Part shown: piece by piece, positions 38,143 to 47,500 of the stretch
Layout of the letters: each line of letters opens with the position of its first letter
Position numbering within the stretch: position 1 is the stretch's first letter
Assembly: GCA_947491945.1 (NCBI GenBank)
Contig: CANLLN010000003.1
Coordinates: 219,888 to 283,887, forward strand
Length of the DNA stretch: 64,000 nucleotides
Source of the DNA: an uncultured Carboxylicivirga sp.
GTDB lineage: Bacteria; Bacteroidota; Bacteroidia; Bacteroidales; Marinilabiliaceae
Direction: 5' to 3'
Translations under genes and position numbers: made by a program
Notes under the pieces: generated by a model
The model's database searches: none
Seen by the model: only the letters and a program-made list of their open reading frames with translations
Told to the model about the DNA's origin: nothing

Positions 38143-39084
38143 ATGTTAAGTAGAAGATTGTTAAGAGTTAAAGTTGTGCAAATGACTTATGCACATCATC
38201 AAAAGGGTGAGGTGTCGATACAACAGACAGAAAATGAGTTATTTCACAGCATAGCTAAGGCTCATGAGATGTATCATTCATTTTTGCTATTGCTATTGGA
38301 GCTGAAGAATTTTGCGGAAAACAGAATTGAACTTCGCAAGCAAAAGAGACGTCCTTCAGAAGATGATTTAAATCCCAATTTACGCTTTGTAGATAATGCC
38401 TTTTTATTACAGCTAGCTGGCAATGAAGCGTTAATGGCCTATAATACTAAAAACGGTACGCCTTGGGTAAATCATCCCGAAACCATTAAGAGCCTCTATA
38501 ACGTTATAAGCGAATCGGAAATGTTTGTTGAATACATGAAGACCGATGCAGGTGATTATGAGGCAGACAAACGTTTTATTGCTAAGTTGCTCGAGAAGGT
38601 AATTGCACCATTTGAAAGCTTGTATGCCATCTTTGAGGAGCAGAGTGTATATTGGAACGATGAGGTGGAATTTGTAATTTCCATGGCCGTTAAAACAATT
38701 AAGGGTTTTCAGGAGGCTAATGGTGCCGATGAGGCATTGCTGCCCGAGTTCAAAGATGATGAAGATCGTGACTTTGTGCAGCGTCTGTGCCGCAAAACAC
38801 TGGTGAACCAGAAAGATAACATGGAGCTGATAAAGCAGTTTACCAAAAACTGGGATTTTGATCGCGTAGCCTATCTTGACCTGGTATTGATGCAGGTTGC
38901 CTTGGCCGAGATTATGGAGTTTAGTAGTATTCCGGTTAATGTTACCCTGAACGAATACATCGAAATTGCCAAGTATTATTCTACCAGCAAGAGTGGTACC
39001 TTTATCAACGGTGTGCTTGATAAGATTATCGGGCACCTCATCGAAGAGAAAAAAATAAACAAGCCCGGCAAAGTAACCCGTTAA
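38143..39084 (+). CDS. nusB: NusB, transcription antitermination factor (long form)
   Basis: RNA-binding partner of NusE in rRNA antitermination complexes. Start ATG 38143 (MLSRRLLRVKVVQMTYA), downstream of the promoter. The protein has 313 residues against about 140 in E. coli; the Bacteroidota form has an extra N-terminal helical half, and the classic NusB fold is in the C-terminal 150 residues: VQRLCRKTLVNQKDNMELI, WDFDRVAYLDLVLMQVALAE and SSIPVNVTLNEYIEIAKYY, then SGTFINGVLDKI. The DUF1573 gene begins at the base after its stop codon (TAA then ATG). Confidence 0.93.
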   Translation: MLSRRLLRVKVVQMTYAHHQKGEVSIQQTENELFHSIAKAHEMYHSFLLLLLELKNFAENRIELRKQKRRPSEDDLNPNLRFVDNAFLLQLAGNEALMAYNTKNGTPWVNHPETIKSLYNVISESEMFVEYMKTDAGDYEADKRFIAKLLEKVIAPFESLYAIFEEQSVYWNDEVEFVISMAVKTIKGFQEANGADEALLPEFKDDEDRDFVQRLCRKTLVNQKDNMELIKQFTKNWDFDRVAYLDLVLMQVALAEIMEFSSIPVNVTLNEYIEIAKYYSTSKSGTFINGVLDKIIGHLIEEKKINKPGKVTR

Positions 39085-39489
39085 ATGAAAAGTCATCACC
39101 TGCTTATCCTTTTTTTAGCCCTATCTTGTAGTGCCTGTATATTGGGCAAGAAAAGGCAAAAGGAGAAAATAGGCTCAGGAAAGCTTCGTTTTACCGAATT
39201 ATCTTATAATTTTGGAACGCTCAGGCACGGTGATGTTGTGGCTCATCGATTCAGGGTGGTTAACGAGGGAGATTACCCGGTTACCATTCAGGAAGTGAGT
39301 CATCAGTGCGGATGTACCGATGCGTTCTTTACCAAAGCACCCATCGACCCTGCCGATACCGGCTATGTAGAGGTGTTGTTTGATACCAAAGGCTGGCAAG
39401 GCAGACAGGTGAAACAGGTGGTGGTAATGGCTAACGACTCGGTTAAGCGGCATGAATTGTTGGTTTGGGCAAGTATAAACAGAAATTAA
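39085..39489 (+). CDS. DUF1573 lipoprotein
   Basis: A 134-residue predicted lipoprotein (signal MKSHHLLILFLALSCSAC, lipid on Cys15 or Cys18). The mature part is one immunoglobulin-like DUF1573 domain: LSYNFGTLRHGDVVAHRFRV, NEGDYPVTIQEVSHQCGCTD, and VEVLFDTKGWQGRQVKQVVV. The conserved Cys pair in QCGCTD is present. The start codon abuts the nusB stop, so translation is probably coupled. Function is unknown; the domain is common at the Bacteroidota cell surface. Confidence 0.9.
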   Translation: MKSHHLLILFLALSCSACILGKKRQKEKIGSGKLRFTELSYNFGTLRHGDVVAHRFRVVNEGDYPVTIQEVSHQCGCTDAFFTKAPIDPADTGYVEVLFDTKGWQGRQVKQVVVMANDSVKRHELLVWASINRN

Positions 39490-39500
39490 TAAAATAAATT

Positions 39501-39827
39501 ATGAGTTTTTCAAACGTACTATTGAGCCTGTTACCTCAGGCTGCCGAAGGAGCTAATCCTATTATGCAATTTGCACCTTTTGTGCTCATCATCATTGTAT
39601 TCTATTTCTTTATGATAAGGCCGCAGATGAAGCGTCAGAAAGAGTTGCGTAAATATCGCGAGGCCCTCAAAAAAGGTGATAAAGTGATTACTACAGGCGG
39701 TATCTACGGAAAGGTAGCCGAAGTGAAAGATCAGTTTGTAACGGTGGAGATTGCTGACGGTGTAAAGGTGAAAATGGATAAGTCAGCCATTGTTATGGAT
39801 ATGACTGATGTAGCTGCCAATAAGTAA
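39501..39827 (+). CDS. yajC: YajC, preprotein translocase accessory subunit
   Basis: A 108-residue inner-membrane protein of the SecDF-YajC complex. One helix (FAPFVLIIIVFYFFMIRPQ) ends in the family motif FYFFMIRPQMKRQKE, followed by a small beta domain GDKVITTGGIYGKVAEVKD and FVTVEIADGVKVKMDKSAI. Spacing of 11 bases from DUF1573 fits one transcription unit starting at nusB. Confidence 0.95.
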   Translation: MSFSNVLLSLLPQAAEGANPIMQFAPFVLIIIVFYFFMIRPQMKRQKELRKYREALKKGDKVITTGGIYGKVAEVKDQFVTVEIADGVKVKMDKSAIVMDMTDVAANK

Positions 39828-39867
39828 GAGGGCTTGCTGGTTTCCGTGTTTTCTGCTAAAGATTAAT

Positions 39868-39875
39868 TACTTTTG
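39868..39875 (+). promoter_or_regulatory. Candidate -7 element for the ybbR-coaE unit
   Basis: TACTTTTG fits TAnnTTTG, 21 bases before the ATG at 39897; the -33 region is only T-rich. It would allow expression separate from nusB-yajC. Confidence 0.45.
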
Positions 39876-39896
39876 TATTATTCTGATCGTTAAACC

Positions 39897-40907
39897 ATGG
39901 ATAACATACAAGCATTGCTAAAAAAATACATTCAATTTATTACTAAAAAGACCCGGGAGTTACGCGAAGATAGAAACGCGCTTATCTTTCTGGTCTTTTT
40001 ACTTTTATCGGCCTGCTTTTGGGTGTTAAATGCATTGCGAAAGGACGATTACACTACAGAGGTGAGTTACCCGGTGCGCTTTGTGAATGTCGGCGAAGAC
40101 GAAATTGTAAAGGGTAGCCTCAAACGTGACCTGCATCTTCGGATACGGGGCGGGGGGTTTAAGATATTACCCTATCACCTGCGACAGCAATTTACGGCCA
40201 CCGCTATCGATATATCTGCTCTCAGTCGGGTGAATGTCGACGGGGTGGATGGTGCCTACCTTAATTCAATCGATTATTTTAAGCTCATAGAAGGTAAGTT
40301 GGCGGTAGGTGTAGAGCTGGAAGCCATTATGCCTGATACTTTATTTATACCGCTCATTGCTAAGGAAAGAAAAAAACTACCTGTTAAAGTGGTAGCTGAT
40401 TATTCCTTCGAGCGTCAGTGTCAGTTGTCCGGATCCATTAAGGTGTCACCCGACTCAGTAATGGTGGCAGGTGCCGGTGATGTGCTGGATACGCTATCGT
40501 ATATCCCAACACGGCCTTTGTTTTTCGAAAACTTATCAGATACCATTGTGCGCAATGTGCAATTGGATGTTAATCCCTCACTGGAGCTGAGCAAAAGAAG
40601 GGTAGTAGTGACCCTTCCGGTAGAGCCCTATACCGAGGCGCGTATTAATGTACCCATAAAATCGCTGAATTTGCCTGACAGTGTGGATCTAAAGACTTTT
40701 CCCCCAGCGATAGAGGTGTCGTATCATATTGGTTTGACCCGCCCCTTATTTCAGGTAAACGATTTTGCTGCCACGATCGATTTTGCGTCCATCCGCTTCG
40801 ATGATTTGCCACGGCGCCTGAAAGTGCGTGTACAGAGGGCACCCGAGGATATACAGAATATGAGCTTTCGGCCGGTTTTTGTGGAGTATTTATTGGAAAA
40901 GAAATAA
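39897..40907 (+). CDS. YbbR-domain (CdaR-like) membrane-anchored protein
   Basis: A 336-residue protein with one N-terminal helix (ALIFLVFLLLSACFWVLNAL) and an extracytoplasmic part made of YbbR-like repeats, each ending in a pattern such as LPVKVVADYSF and INVPIKSLNLPDSVDL. In Firmicutes, YbbR (CdaR) regulates the diadenylate cyclase CdaA. In Bacteroidota this gene often sits with yajC and coaE as here; no cyclase gene is in the window next to it. The coaE start follows 3 bases after its stop. Confidence 0.85.
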   Translation: MDNIQALLKKYIQFITKKTRELREDRNALIFLVFLLLSACFWVLNALRKDDYTTEVSYPVRFVNVGEDEIVKGSLKRDLHLRIRGGGFKILPYHLRQQFTATAIDISALSRVNVDGVDGAYLNSIDYFKLIEGKLAVGVELEAIMPDTLFIPLIAKERKKLPVKVVADYSFERQCQLSGSIKVSPDSVMVAGAGDVLDTLSYIPTRPLFFENLSDTIVRNVQLDVNPSLELSKRRVVVTLPVEPYTEARINVPIKSLNLPDSVDLKTFPPAIEVSYHIGLTRPLFQVNDFAATIDFASIRFDDLPRRLKVRVQRAPEDIQNMSFRPVFVEYLLEKK

Positions 40908-40910
40908 GGG

Positions 40911-41486
40911 ATGAAGAAAATAGGGATTACTGGTGGTATAGGAAGCGGTAAATCAACCGTGGTTAGGCTTATCCGTTTTTTGGGCTATCCTGTTTACGAG
41001 GCCGACTTTGAGGCCAAACGGTTAATTAATGAAGATGTGGCGCTGAAGGATAAAATTGTGTCATTATTGGGGGCTGAGGCTTATACTGAGTCGGGCTATA
41101 ACCGATCCTATGTGGCGCGTCAGGTCTTTAATAACCGGGACTTGCTACAGCAGCTTAATAGCATTGTCCATCCCGCTGTACGTGCCCATTTTGAGGCCTG
41201 GTGCAGGAGGAATGCAGCTAGCGATCTGGTATTTCAGGAGGCAGCCATTCTGTTTGAGAGTGGCGGCCATACGGCCTTCGATGCCACCCTGTTGGTTACT
41301 GCGCCGCAGGATATGCGCATACAGCGTGTGGTGAAGCGCGATGGATTGGCACCCCATCAAGTAGAGGCACGCATCAGTAATCAGTGGAGCGATAAACAAA
41401 AGGCTGATCTGGCTGATTTTGTGCTGCAGTGCGATGGACGGCATCTGGTTATTCCACAAGTACTGGCTATACTGAAACAGCTATAG
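40911..41486 (+). CDS. coaE: CoaE, dephospho-CoA kinase
   Basis: Final enzyme of coenzyme A synthesis, phosphorylating the 3'-OH of dephospho-CoA. The 191 residues include the P-loop GITGGIGSGKSTVVRLI (residues 5-21), the YEADFEAKRLI segment in which the usual DaD motif is EAD, LNSIVHPAVRAHF, and FQEAAILFESGG. Later lines ATLLVTAPQDMRIQRVVKRD and RISNQWSDKQK match the CoA domain and lid. Length is normal. Confidence 0.95.
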   Translation: MKKIGITGGIGSGKSTVVRLIRFLGYPVYEADFEAKRLINEDVALKDKIVSLLGAEAYTESGYNRSYVARQVFNNRDLLQQLNSIVHPAVRAHFEAWCRRNAASDLVFQEAAILFESGGHTAFDATLLVTAPQDMRIQRVVKRDGLAPHQVEARISNQWSDKQKADLADFVLQCDGRHLVIPQVLAILKQL

Positions 41487-41579
41487 AGCTGTGCCTGCAG
41501 ATGCTGGATACACCTACTAACTGTTAAGATGTAATTATAATGCCAATTCGCAGATTGCATTAATATTGCCTCATAAAAG

Positions 41580-41610
41580 TTTGGTGTAAACGTCTTTAAT
41601 TTTATTTTTG
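41580..41610 (+). promoter_or_regulatory. Consensus promoter for the DUF5606 gene
   Basis: TTTG (41580-41583) and TATTTTTG (41603-41610) are separated by 19 bases, an exact match to the Bacteroidota housekeeping consensus, about 24 bases upstream of the ATG at 41634. Confidence 0.75.
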
Positions 41611-41633
41611 CAGCGAATATTAAATACAAGAAT

Positions 41634-42056
41634 ATGTTGAAAGGAATATTAGCAATTTCGGGACAAAGAGGATTGTTTAAATTGGTGTCTCAGGCCAAGA
41701 ATTCAATCATCGTGGAGTCTTTGATTGATGGTAAGAAAATGCCTGCTTATGCAACATCACGTATCAGTGCTCTTGAAGATATATCGATATATACCGAGGA
41801 TGAGGATGTGAAGCTGTTTGATGTGTTTAAGGCCATTCACGAAAAAGAGAACGGTGGTATGGCTATCTCGCCCAAGAGCAGCGGCGCCGAGCTTAAAACC
41901 TATTTTGAAGAGGTGTTGCCTTTGTACGATAAAGACCGTGTGTATGTATCGGATATTAAAAAAGTGCTGGGCTGGTATAACTTACTGATGGAGAAGGATA
42001 TGTTTGATCCCAATGCCGTTGAGGAAGAAGTAGAAGTCGAGGCAAGTGAAGAATAA
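41634..42056 (+). CDS. DUF5606-family protein
   Basis: A 140-residue cytosolic protein. The opening MLKGILAISGQRGLFKLVSQ followed by SIIVESLIDGKKMPAYA and RISALEDISIYTEDEDVKL is the conserved DUF5606 N-terminal domain; the C-terminal part is helical (LKTYFEEVLPLYDKDRVYVS, KVLGWYNLLMEKDMFD) with an acidic tail. The family is near universal in Bacteroidota and of unknown function. It has its own consensus promoter and terminator, consistent with strong constitutive expression. Confidence 0.9.
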   Translation: MLKGILAISGQRGLFKLVSQAKNSIIVESLIDGKKMPAYATSRISALEDISIYTEDEDVKLFDVFKAIHEKENGGMAISPKSSGAELKTYFEEVLPLYDKDRVYVSDIKKVLGWYNLLMEKDMFDPNAVEEEVEVEASEE

Positions 42057-42078
42057 TATTTATATTAAATCATGTAAG

Positions 42079-42107
42079 AAGGTGTCCTGTTGGGGCACCT
42101 TTTTTTG
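42079..42107 (+). terminator. Terminator after the DUF5606 gene
   Basis: AAGGTGTCC (42079-42087) pairs with GGGGCACCTT in the 42092-42101 region, with one wobble, and is followed by seven T residues. Confidence 0.8.
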
Positions 42108-42188
42108 CATAATAGGGGCATAAGTTATCGGCATTGTGTATATTAGATAGGCTTTCTGCATTGTTGCAGTAGCCATAAAACCAAGCTG

Positions 42189-42914
42189 ATGAGAAAAATA
42201 CTATTATTAGCCGCTTTTACGTTGTTTACGCTAGTTGTTAATGCACAGACTGACGTTTACACTGTAAGTAGTGGAGAAATGATTTTTGCCTGGAGCGATA
42301 CTGAACAGACACCCATTGGGGGTGGTTCCATGGAAAATGTGAGTGATAACCTGCGTTTCTCTGTTTTTTTGCACCTGGGGCAGTATGTGCACATCGACCT
42401 GGGGAATTCCCTGGGATTTTATTCAGGACTGGCGCTGCGCAATATCGGTTTTATCACCGAAGATGATGCCCTGGATTTAGGAGTGGACAAAGAGAAGCAC
42501 CGTGCCTATGCACTCGGGCTACCCCTGGCTCTTAAGCTGGGCTCTTTTCGCGATCATTTTTACCTCTACGGTGGTGCCGAGTACGAATTACTCTTTCACT
42601 ACAAATATAAATATTGGGTAGATGGCGATAAGCACAAGACCTCGGAGTGGTTCAGCGACCGTACCAACCGTTTTGTACCTTCAGTATTTGCCGGTATTCA
42701 GTTTCCCCGTGGTCTCAATCTTAAGTTTAAGTATTACCTCGATGATTTCTTAAATACGGATTATAAAAAAGGCGACAATCCTTTAAATGATTACTCACGC
42801 TACGGCAAAACCCGAATGTTTCACATCTCGCTCAGCTGGCAGTTCGACACCCGTGATATTGAGAAGTTATGGGGTGGCGATGGTGCTGCTCGACACCATG
42901 ATGTGGTGATTTGA
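42189..42914 (+). CDS. Predicted outer-membrane beta-barrel protein, 241 residues
   Basis: Signal peptide MRKILLLAAFTLFTLVVNAQ, then a barrel-like sequence with strands such as VHIDLGNSLGFYSGLALRN, AYALGLPLALKLGSF and FYLYGGAEYELLFHYKYKY, ending in FHISLSWQFDTRDIEKLWGG and a short tail. It resembles eight-stranded outer-membrane proteins of Bacteroidota. The tail after the final strand (about 20 residues) is unusual for a barrel. No partner or function is evident. It is the last gene before the accessory block. Confidence 0.75.
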   Translation: MRKILLLAAFTLFTLVVNAQTDVYTVSSGEMIFAWSDTEQTPIGGGSMENVSDNLRFSVFLHLGQYVHIDLGNSLGFYSGLALRNIGFITEDDALDLGVDKEKHRAYALGLPLALKLGSFRDHFYLYGGAEYELLFHYKYKYWVDGDKHKTSEWFSDRTNRFVPSVFAGIQFPRGLNLKFKYYLDDFLNTDYKKGDNPLNDYSRYGKTRMFHISLSWQFDTRDIEKLWGGDGAARHHDVVI

Positions 42915-42994
42915 TATGAGTTAAAAATTCCTGTGGCTATGGATGCCTTTCGCGTTAAGTGCTGGGTATCCGTCTTTAGTCTAATGGTGCATAT

Positions 42995-43059
42995 AATATG
43001 AAGTGATCTGATTCTGTTTGTTGTCCTTCGACAGATACAAAGATTTGGAAATGTGTAAT
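42995..43059. repeat. 65-bp direct repeat, copy A
   Basis: Matches 58720-58784 at 62 of 65 positions in the same orientation (the mismatches are at 43045-43047). Copy A ends exactly where the left inverted repeat of the IS66 element begins at 43060. Neither copy contains a gene. Confidence 0.85.
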
Positions 43060-43145
43060 GTAAGCGTCTCCACAATAACGTATAGCATCTTATGGTAAAA
43101 GGTTGAAGTTTTGTATCTGATTTTTGTAATAAAAAAGGATGCATT

Positions 43146-43334
43146 ATGATTTTTAATTTTACTGATAATACGCGCTTCTTCTTTTACAACGAAGCTGTAG
43201 ATATGCGTAAAGGAATCCACTCGCTCTATCATTTGGTAAAAACAGCAGGTAATATGGATGCGCTAAGTGGTGATAGTTATGTATTCATTGGCAGGACACG
43301 TAAATCTATCAAGGTATTACGATGGCAAGGTTGA
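43146..43334 (+). pseudogene. IS66 TnpB (Orf2) fragment
   Basis: The 61 residues contain FNFTDNTRFFFYNEAVDMRK and SGDSYVFIGRTRKSIKVLRW, the core of the IS66 accessory protein TnpB. The family continues for another 50-60 residues after LRWQG with a GF.LYYKRLE line, but here the frame stops right after LRWQG, at the junction with foreign transposase sequence. Confidence 0.85.
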
Positions 43335-43865
43335 TAACCAATAATATAGACTTAAAGCACTTTGAGCTTGTGTCAGAAGATAAGCAGGCTGTAATACATA
43401 GTGCCATTGTGTATTCTATATCCTTAAAGCGAAGCATAAAAGTTGTGCATGCTCTTTATTGCAACCCAAAGGGTAAGCAGATTTATAAACTGTATTTCTC
43501 AACAGATATCAATATGAATGCTTCTGATATCCTGAGGTTTTATCAAAGCCGCTTCCAAATTGAATTTCTTTACCGTGATGGAAAACAGCATACAGGCTTA
43601 AATGATTGCCAAGCCAGATGCGAAAATAAATTGGATTTTCACTTTAGCGCTTCGCTACAGCCATCAATCTTGCCAAGATCTTCCATTGGTTGAACCATAC
43701 CCAAAGAACAAAGAAGATCATTTTCAATGACTGATATCAAAACAATAAACAACAATGCCTTACAATTGAATTTGTTTTTTTGACAAGTTCGGAATTAACC
43801 CAAACTTGCCTAAAAATATAAAGAAGGCAAGGGAACTTTTATATTATGGCACTATTGCCGCTTAA
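43331..43865 (+). pseudogene. Frameshifted C-terminal half of an IS4-like DDE transposase
   Basis: The frame starting near 43331 reads HFELVSEDKQAVIHSAIVYS and FYQSRFQIEFLYRDGKQHTG, a typical DDE-transposase region containing the last catalytic Glu. The homologous frame then shifts near 43670 to TAINLAKIFHWLNH and FSMTDIKTINNNALQLNLF, and shifts again at a T run near 43780 to DKFGINPN, KKARELLYYGTIAA and a stop at 43863-43865. The N-terminal half and the first two catalytic aspartates are absent. IS4-like is my best family guess. Confidence 0.7.
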
Positions 43866-43888
43866 AAGTTTAATGAAGTATTGCCAGG

Positions 43889-44140
43889 TGCGACCTGGAC
43901 AATAATATTATTGAACGACCAATGCGCTACATAAGCATCAGTCGTCGTAATTCTCTCTTCTGTGGTTCCAATGCCGTAACCGTGAGAACTGCTGCACTAT
44001 ATTCTCTGGCTATTTCATGCAGATTGAATGATGTAAATACATTTTCCTATTTCAAGGATGTAATACAGCGCCTGGCTGAATTCCCAAGGATGAGCAACGA
44101 GCAGATGTGTAACTTGCTACCCGATAGGTGGGCGCAATAA
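43889..44140 (+). pseudogene. IS66 TnpC transposase, C-terminal fragment
   Basis: Frame starts in the foreign junction and reads LDNNIIERPMRYISISRRNS, then NSLFCGSNAVTVRTAALYSL and ends LLPDRWAQ, the conserved end of IS66 TnpC (the DNN-ER line precedes the GRKN-type motif). About 400 N-terminal residues, including the zinc finger and most of the catalytic core, are missing. Confidence 0.85.
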
Positions 44141-44146
44141 AAAGAT

Positions 44147-44193
44147 AAAAAACACCATCAAATTGAGAGATCAACTTGATGGGGTGTTTTTTT
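44147..44193 (+). terminator. Hairpin with T tract at the end of the IS66 remnant
   Basis: AAAAAACACC-ATCAA pairs with TTGATGGGGTGTTTTTT with a two-base bulge, ending in seven T residues. It probably terminated TnpC transcription. Confidence 0.6.
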
Positions 44194-44219
44194 GCGTAGG
44201 GCCACCCGGAGACCTTTAC

Positions 44220-44570
44220 ACTCTAAATGTTTATTACTTTGTATTAAGTGCATGGAGTTTGTATCACGCGAACAAGAAGGAACTGAAGATAGCCTTAAAT
44301 GCAAAATGAAGGTTATGGCTCGATGGGGTTATTGCGGAAGTCGAATATTTAGGTCCTCGGTTTCAATATTATAATGCATAATTCGGGCTTCATTTTTTCT
44401 GCTTCCATATTAATTGTTCTACAACAATTATTAATGTTAGACAGCATTTATTTTGCGGTTTGTGATTTCGGAATAAAAAAGAGGGTGATGGAAAGGTGCA
44501 TTTAAATAGTACACCATTTCCTCACCCTCTAAATGTGCTGGAAGCTTTTTCTTCCAAAGTTCTTTAAAGG
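44220..44570. other. 351-base spacer between IS66 remnant and the operon, no gene
   Basis: Only the operon terminator at 44475-44529 is recognisable. Short frames here have no protein character. Confidence 0.5.
44475..44529 (-). terminator. Terminator of the LsrF/DhaKL operon
   Basis: On the minus strand GAGGGTGA (44529-44522) pairs with TCACCCTC (44488-44481), with further GGAAA/TTTCC pairing inside, and the stem is followed by six T residues. It ends the ten-gene minus-strand unit. Confidence 0.8.
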
Positions 44571-47500
44571 TTAATCTTCAATCACAATACGGAAACCAAC
44601 ATTGTAAACTTTTTGCCAGTTTTTGTATGCTTTTCTGCACGATGAAGAGGCTTTTTCAGGACGGTCTCTCCATGAACCGCCGCGAACAACCTTATCATTG
44701 TTTGTTGCTCCTGAATTGCGTCCGTCATTTTCTTTGTATGGATATGAAAGATAATCAGAGCGTGTCCATTCAGATACATTACCGATCATATCATACAAGC
44801 CCCATGGATTAGCTTTATATTGACCGACCTTTGCGCCTAGCATATGGCCATCGTCAACGGTTTTTGAACGTGGAATAAAGTCAAAATAAGGGCGCAAATA
44901 ATAATTTGCTGCCATTGGTTTGGGATTAACACCAATAACGGCCATGTCAGCTAATTGTTGGTCGGCTAAATTCGCATATGGCGCAAAGTCGGTATTGGTA
45001 TCACCATACCAGAAATCATTATCACTTCCGGCTCGAGCCGCCCATTCCCACTGAGCTTCAGTTGGCAAGCTTACTTTAACACCCAGCTGCTCACTCAGTT
45101 TTTCGCAGTAAGCCATTGCTTCATCCCAGCTCACGCGAATAACAGGTTGTTTTGGCTTATTGGCTGGATAACCTGGGTTCACATGGTCCTTCCAAAATTG
45201 AGCGATAAACCGGCTGTCGTGTTCTGGTTCCAATGCTTTGTACTGCTCATTGGTTACCTCGAATTCCCCCATCCAAAATGCTTTCTTCACCTTAACCTTT
45301 GTGCGCGGATACTCATCCAAGTCCCCGTTTTCAGAACCCATAACAAACGAACCTTCAGGTATACGCACCAAACGCATTTTGATGCCAGGTGCAACTTCAA
45401 TTTCCTTTACTTTTTCACCTGCTTCATTTTGGTAAGATTGAGCTTCATTGGCTGTAAACGGCCAGTTGCGTGTTTTTATATTTTTATGTTGAACTGTTTT
45501 AACCGCCTCTGGAACAATTGTCTCGACTTTTCCTTTATTATTCAGCTTATCAATGTAGGCATGCAATTCGCCTTTCCAGTCAACTTTTACATTATTGTAT
45601 TTTTCCATTAACTCTTGGCGGCGATCAATCTGATTGTATCCACAGTATTTGTTTGCTTTGAATACACCACTGTATGGCGCATTGCAGTCAATCCACCTAT
45701 ATAATGTGCGCCATTCATCGTCACTTAATTCCACATTATAGTGGCCTTTTTTAAGCATTTGAATCAAATCGCTGGTGTTGGCATGGTATTCCATAGGTTT
45801 CATCACATGGATATCAGCCTCAGGTCCCTGACGATTAATATATGGATGAAATGCCAGGTAACTCTTACCAAAATTAGTGACTTTATCAGGAGAGTTGTCT
45901 TTGAAATTAGGCAACTTGTTACTTCCGTCGTGACAAGAAATACAACGTTTATTCAAAATTGGTTGTACTTCGTATTCGAAGGTAATCGCTCTCACGCCAT
46001 CAGCCGGAGGTGTCAGATCGCGAGGCTGCATTCTCGATGCGATAGTAAACTTAGGTTTTGCAATAGTATTCTGGTTTTCGTGACATCCCACACACGACAC
46101 TACTTCACCCGGCATTCCGGTTAGCCAGCTGCGCATCAATTGAACTGCTGCACCTTCGGCATCCAATGGTTGAATGGTGATAGGCATGTTGGCCGGCACT
46201 TTAAAGATTGCCGATCCGTCTTCTTCAACAGGAACGGTCCCAAGGATTCGCTTTATGTCCCATCCGCTTTGAATACCGTGCTCCATGTGGCCAGATGGGG
46301 ATTTAATATAGGCAAATTCATACGCGATGATGCGCAATTCTTTAATGGTACCATGTGGCACTCCTTTGGTTCCTAATCCTTCATAAATATCCTGAATGTA
46401 AATGGTTGACTCAGTATCTTCAACATTTACTTTTTCAGGAATTACAGGAGGAGTAGCTTGTTTTTGTGCGATGGTTGCTTCTGTTATACCTTCACCTTCA
46501 AATAGGGCGATAGGGGTCATGTTATCGTAAATATCTACTAAATAAAGGCCCCACAACGATTCAGGAGACATTTTAGCAGTCACTAAAAAGAACTCATTGC
46601 TCAATGCACGAGGCTTCATAAACTGCGGCCATACACCATCAACCAAATGATCTTTGATTTCAGGAATCACTTCTTTATGGCGGTATGGAATCTCTTGCAT
46701 TACGCCTTGTGCCTCCTTTCGTCCTTTTTTAGGATCGAACAACACCAAACGGCCTGAGCGGGCAACTCCGTGGTGACCGGATACAATAGCAACAAACTGG
46801 TTATTGTCTTTGCCTGGCAGAGGCTGCGCATCGAACATGCTGTTTGGCCAGTAGGAACCACTTCCGTAGAGTTCTTTTTTATTCGTTCCGTCTGGATTCA
46901 TGTGCATCATGATACGCGAGAAATAGTGCGTATTATCCGTATATTCCCAACGTAAATACATCACACGTCCGTTGTTCATCACAATCGGATCCCAGTCATT
47001 ATCCTGACCGAAGTTTAAACGACGTAAATCATGTGTTTCCGGGTCGTACAAACAAATGTTACCAACAATATCAGCTCCGCTAACACAAGGTACGCCATGA
47101 TAGCCAATATTAGATACGGCCATGACTTTGCCGTTTGGCAAATAAGTCCCGTCAAAGAAGTTCAGATCTTCCTCTTCAGATAAGGTCACCTGATGTAAAC
47201 CCGAACCATCTGTTTTCATTTCGAACAGTTGCCAGGTGTCTTTATCACTCACGGCTGTAAATAACACGCGATTGCCATCCCAGTGTGCCTGCATATCAGT
47301 TACAGGTGAACCATTGCTTGGTTTATATAGGGTTTTGCAAGCCACCTCACCGCGCAGGTTGCTAAGCTCAGCAATTTCGCAATTAAAACCCGTTCTTCTC
47401 ATCGAGCTGTGACCCGACCAGTTATTGCTTTGGGTTCCAATACCAGGCCCCATGGTTGAGCGGGCATTGCCTTTTAGGTTGTGTTTGACAACCAGGATTT

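Larger units (their letters stand above)
43060..44219 (+). mobile_element. Collapsed IS66-family element with a nested transposase remnant
   Basis: Ends are marked by imperfect inverted repeats: GTAAGCGTCTCC at 43060-43071 and GGAGACCTTTAC at 44208-44219 (10 of 12 complementary), of the GTAAGCG type usual for IS66. Inside are a truncated TnpB-like ORF, the C-terminal half of a different transposase with two frameshifts, and the last 85 residues of an IS66 TnpC. A complete IS66 is about 2.5 kb, so this copy has lost TnpA and most of TnpC. No 8-bp target duplication flanks the ends. It is not able to move by itself. Confidence 0.8.

Noticed and set aside
38431..39099. 222-codon open frame antisense to nusB
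   Set aside because: Overlaps a well-supported gene and has no domain features.
44192..44374. Short frame beyond the IS66 right end
   Set aside because: Spans the IS66 terminal repeat and lacks protein character.
45147..45611. 154-codon frame antisense to the FGE fusion gene
   Set aside because: Composition reflects the complementary strand of a conserved protein; no promoter or start context.
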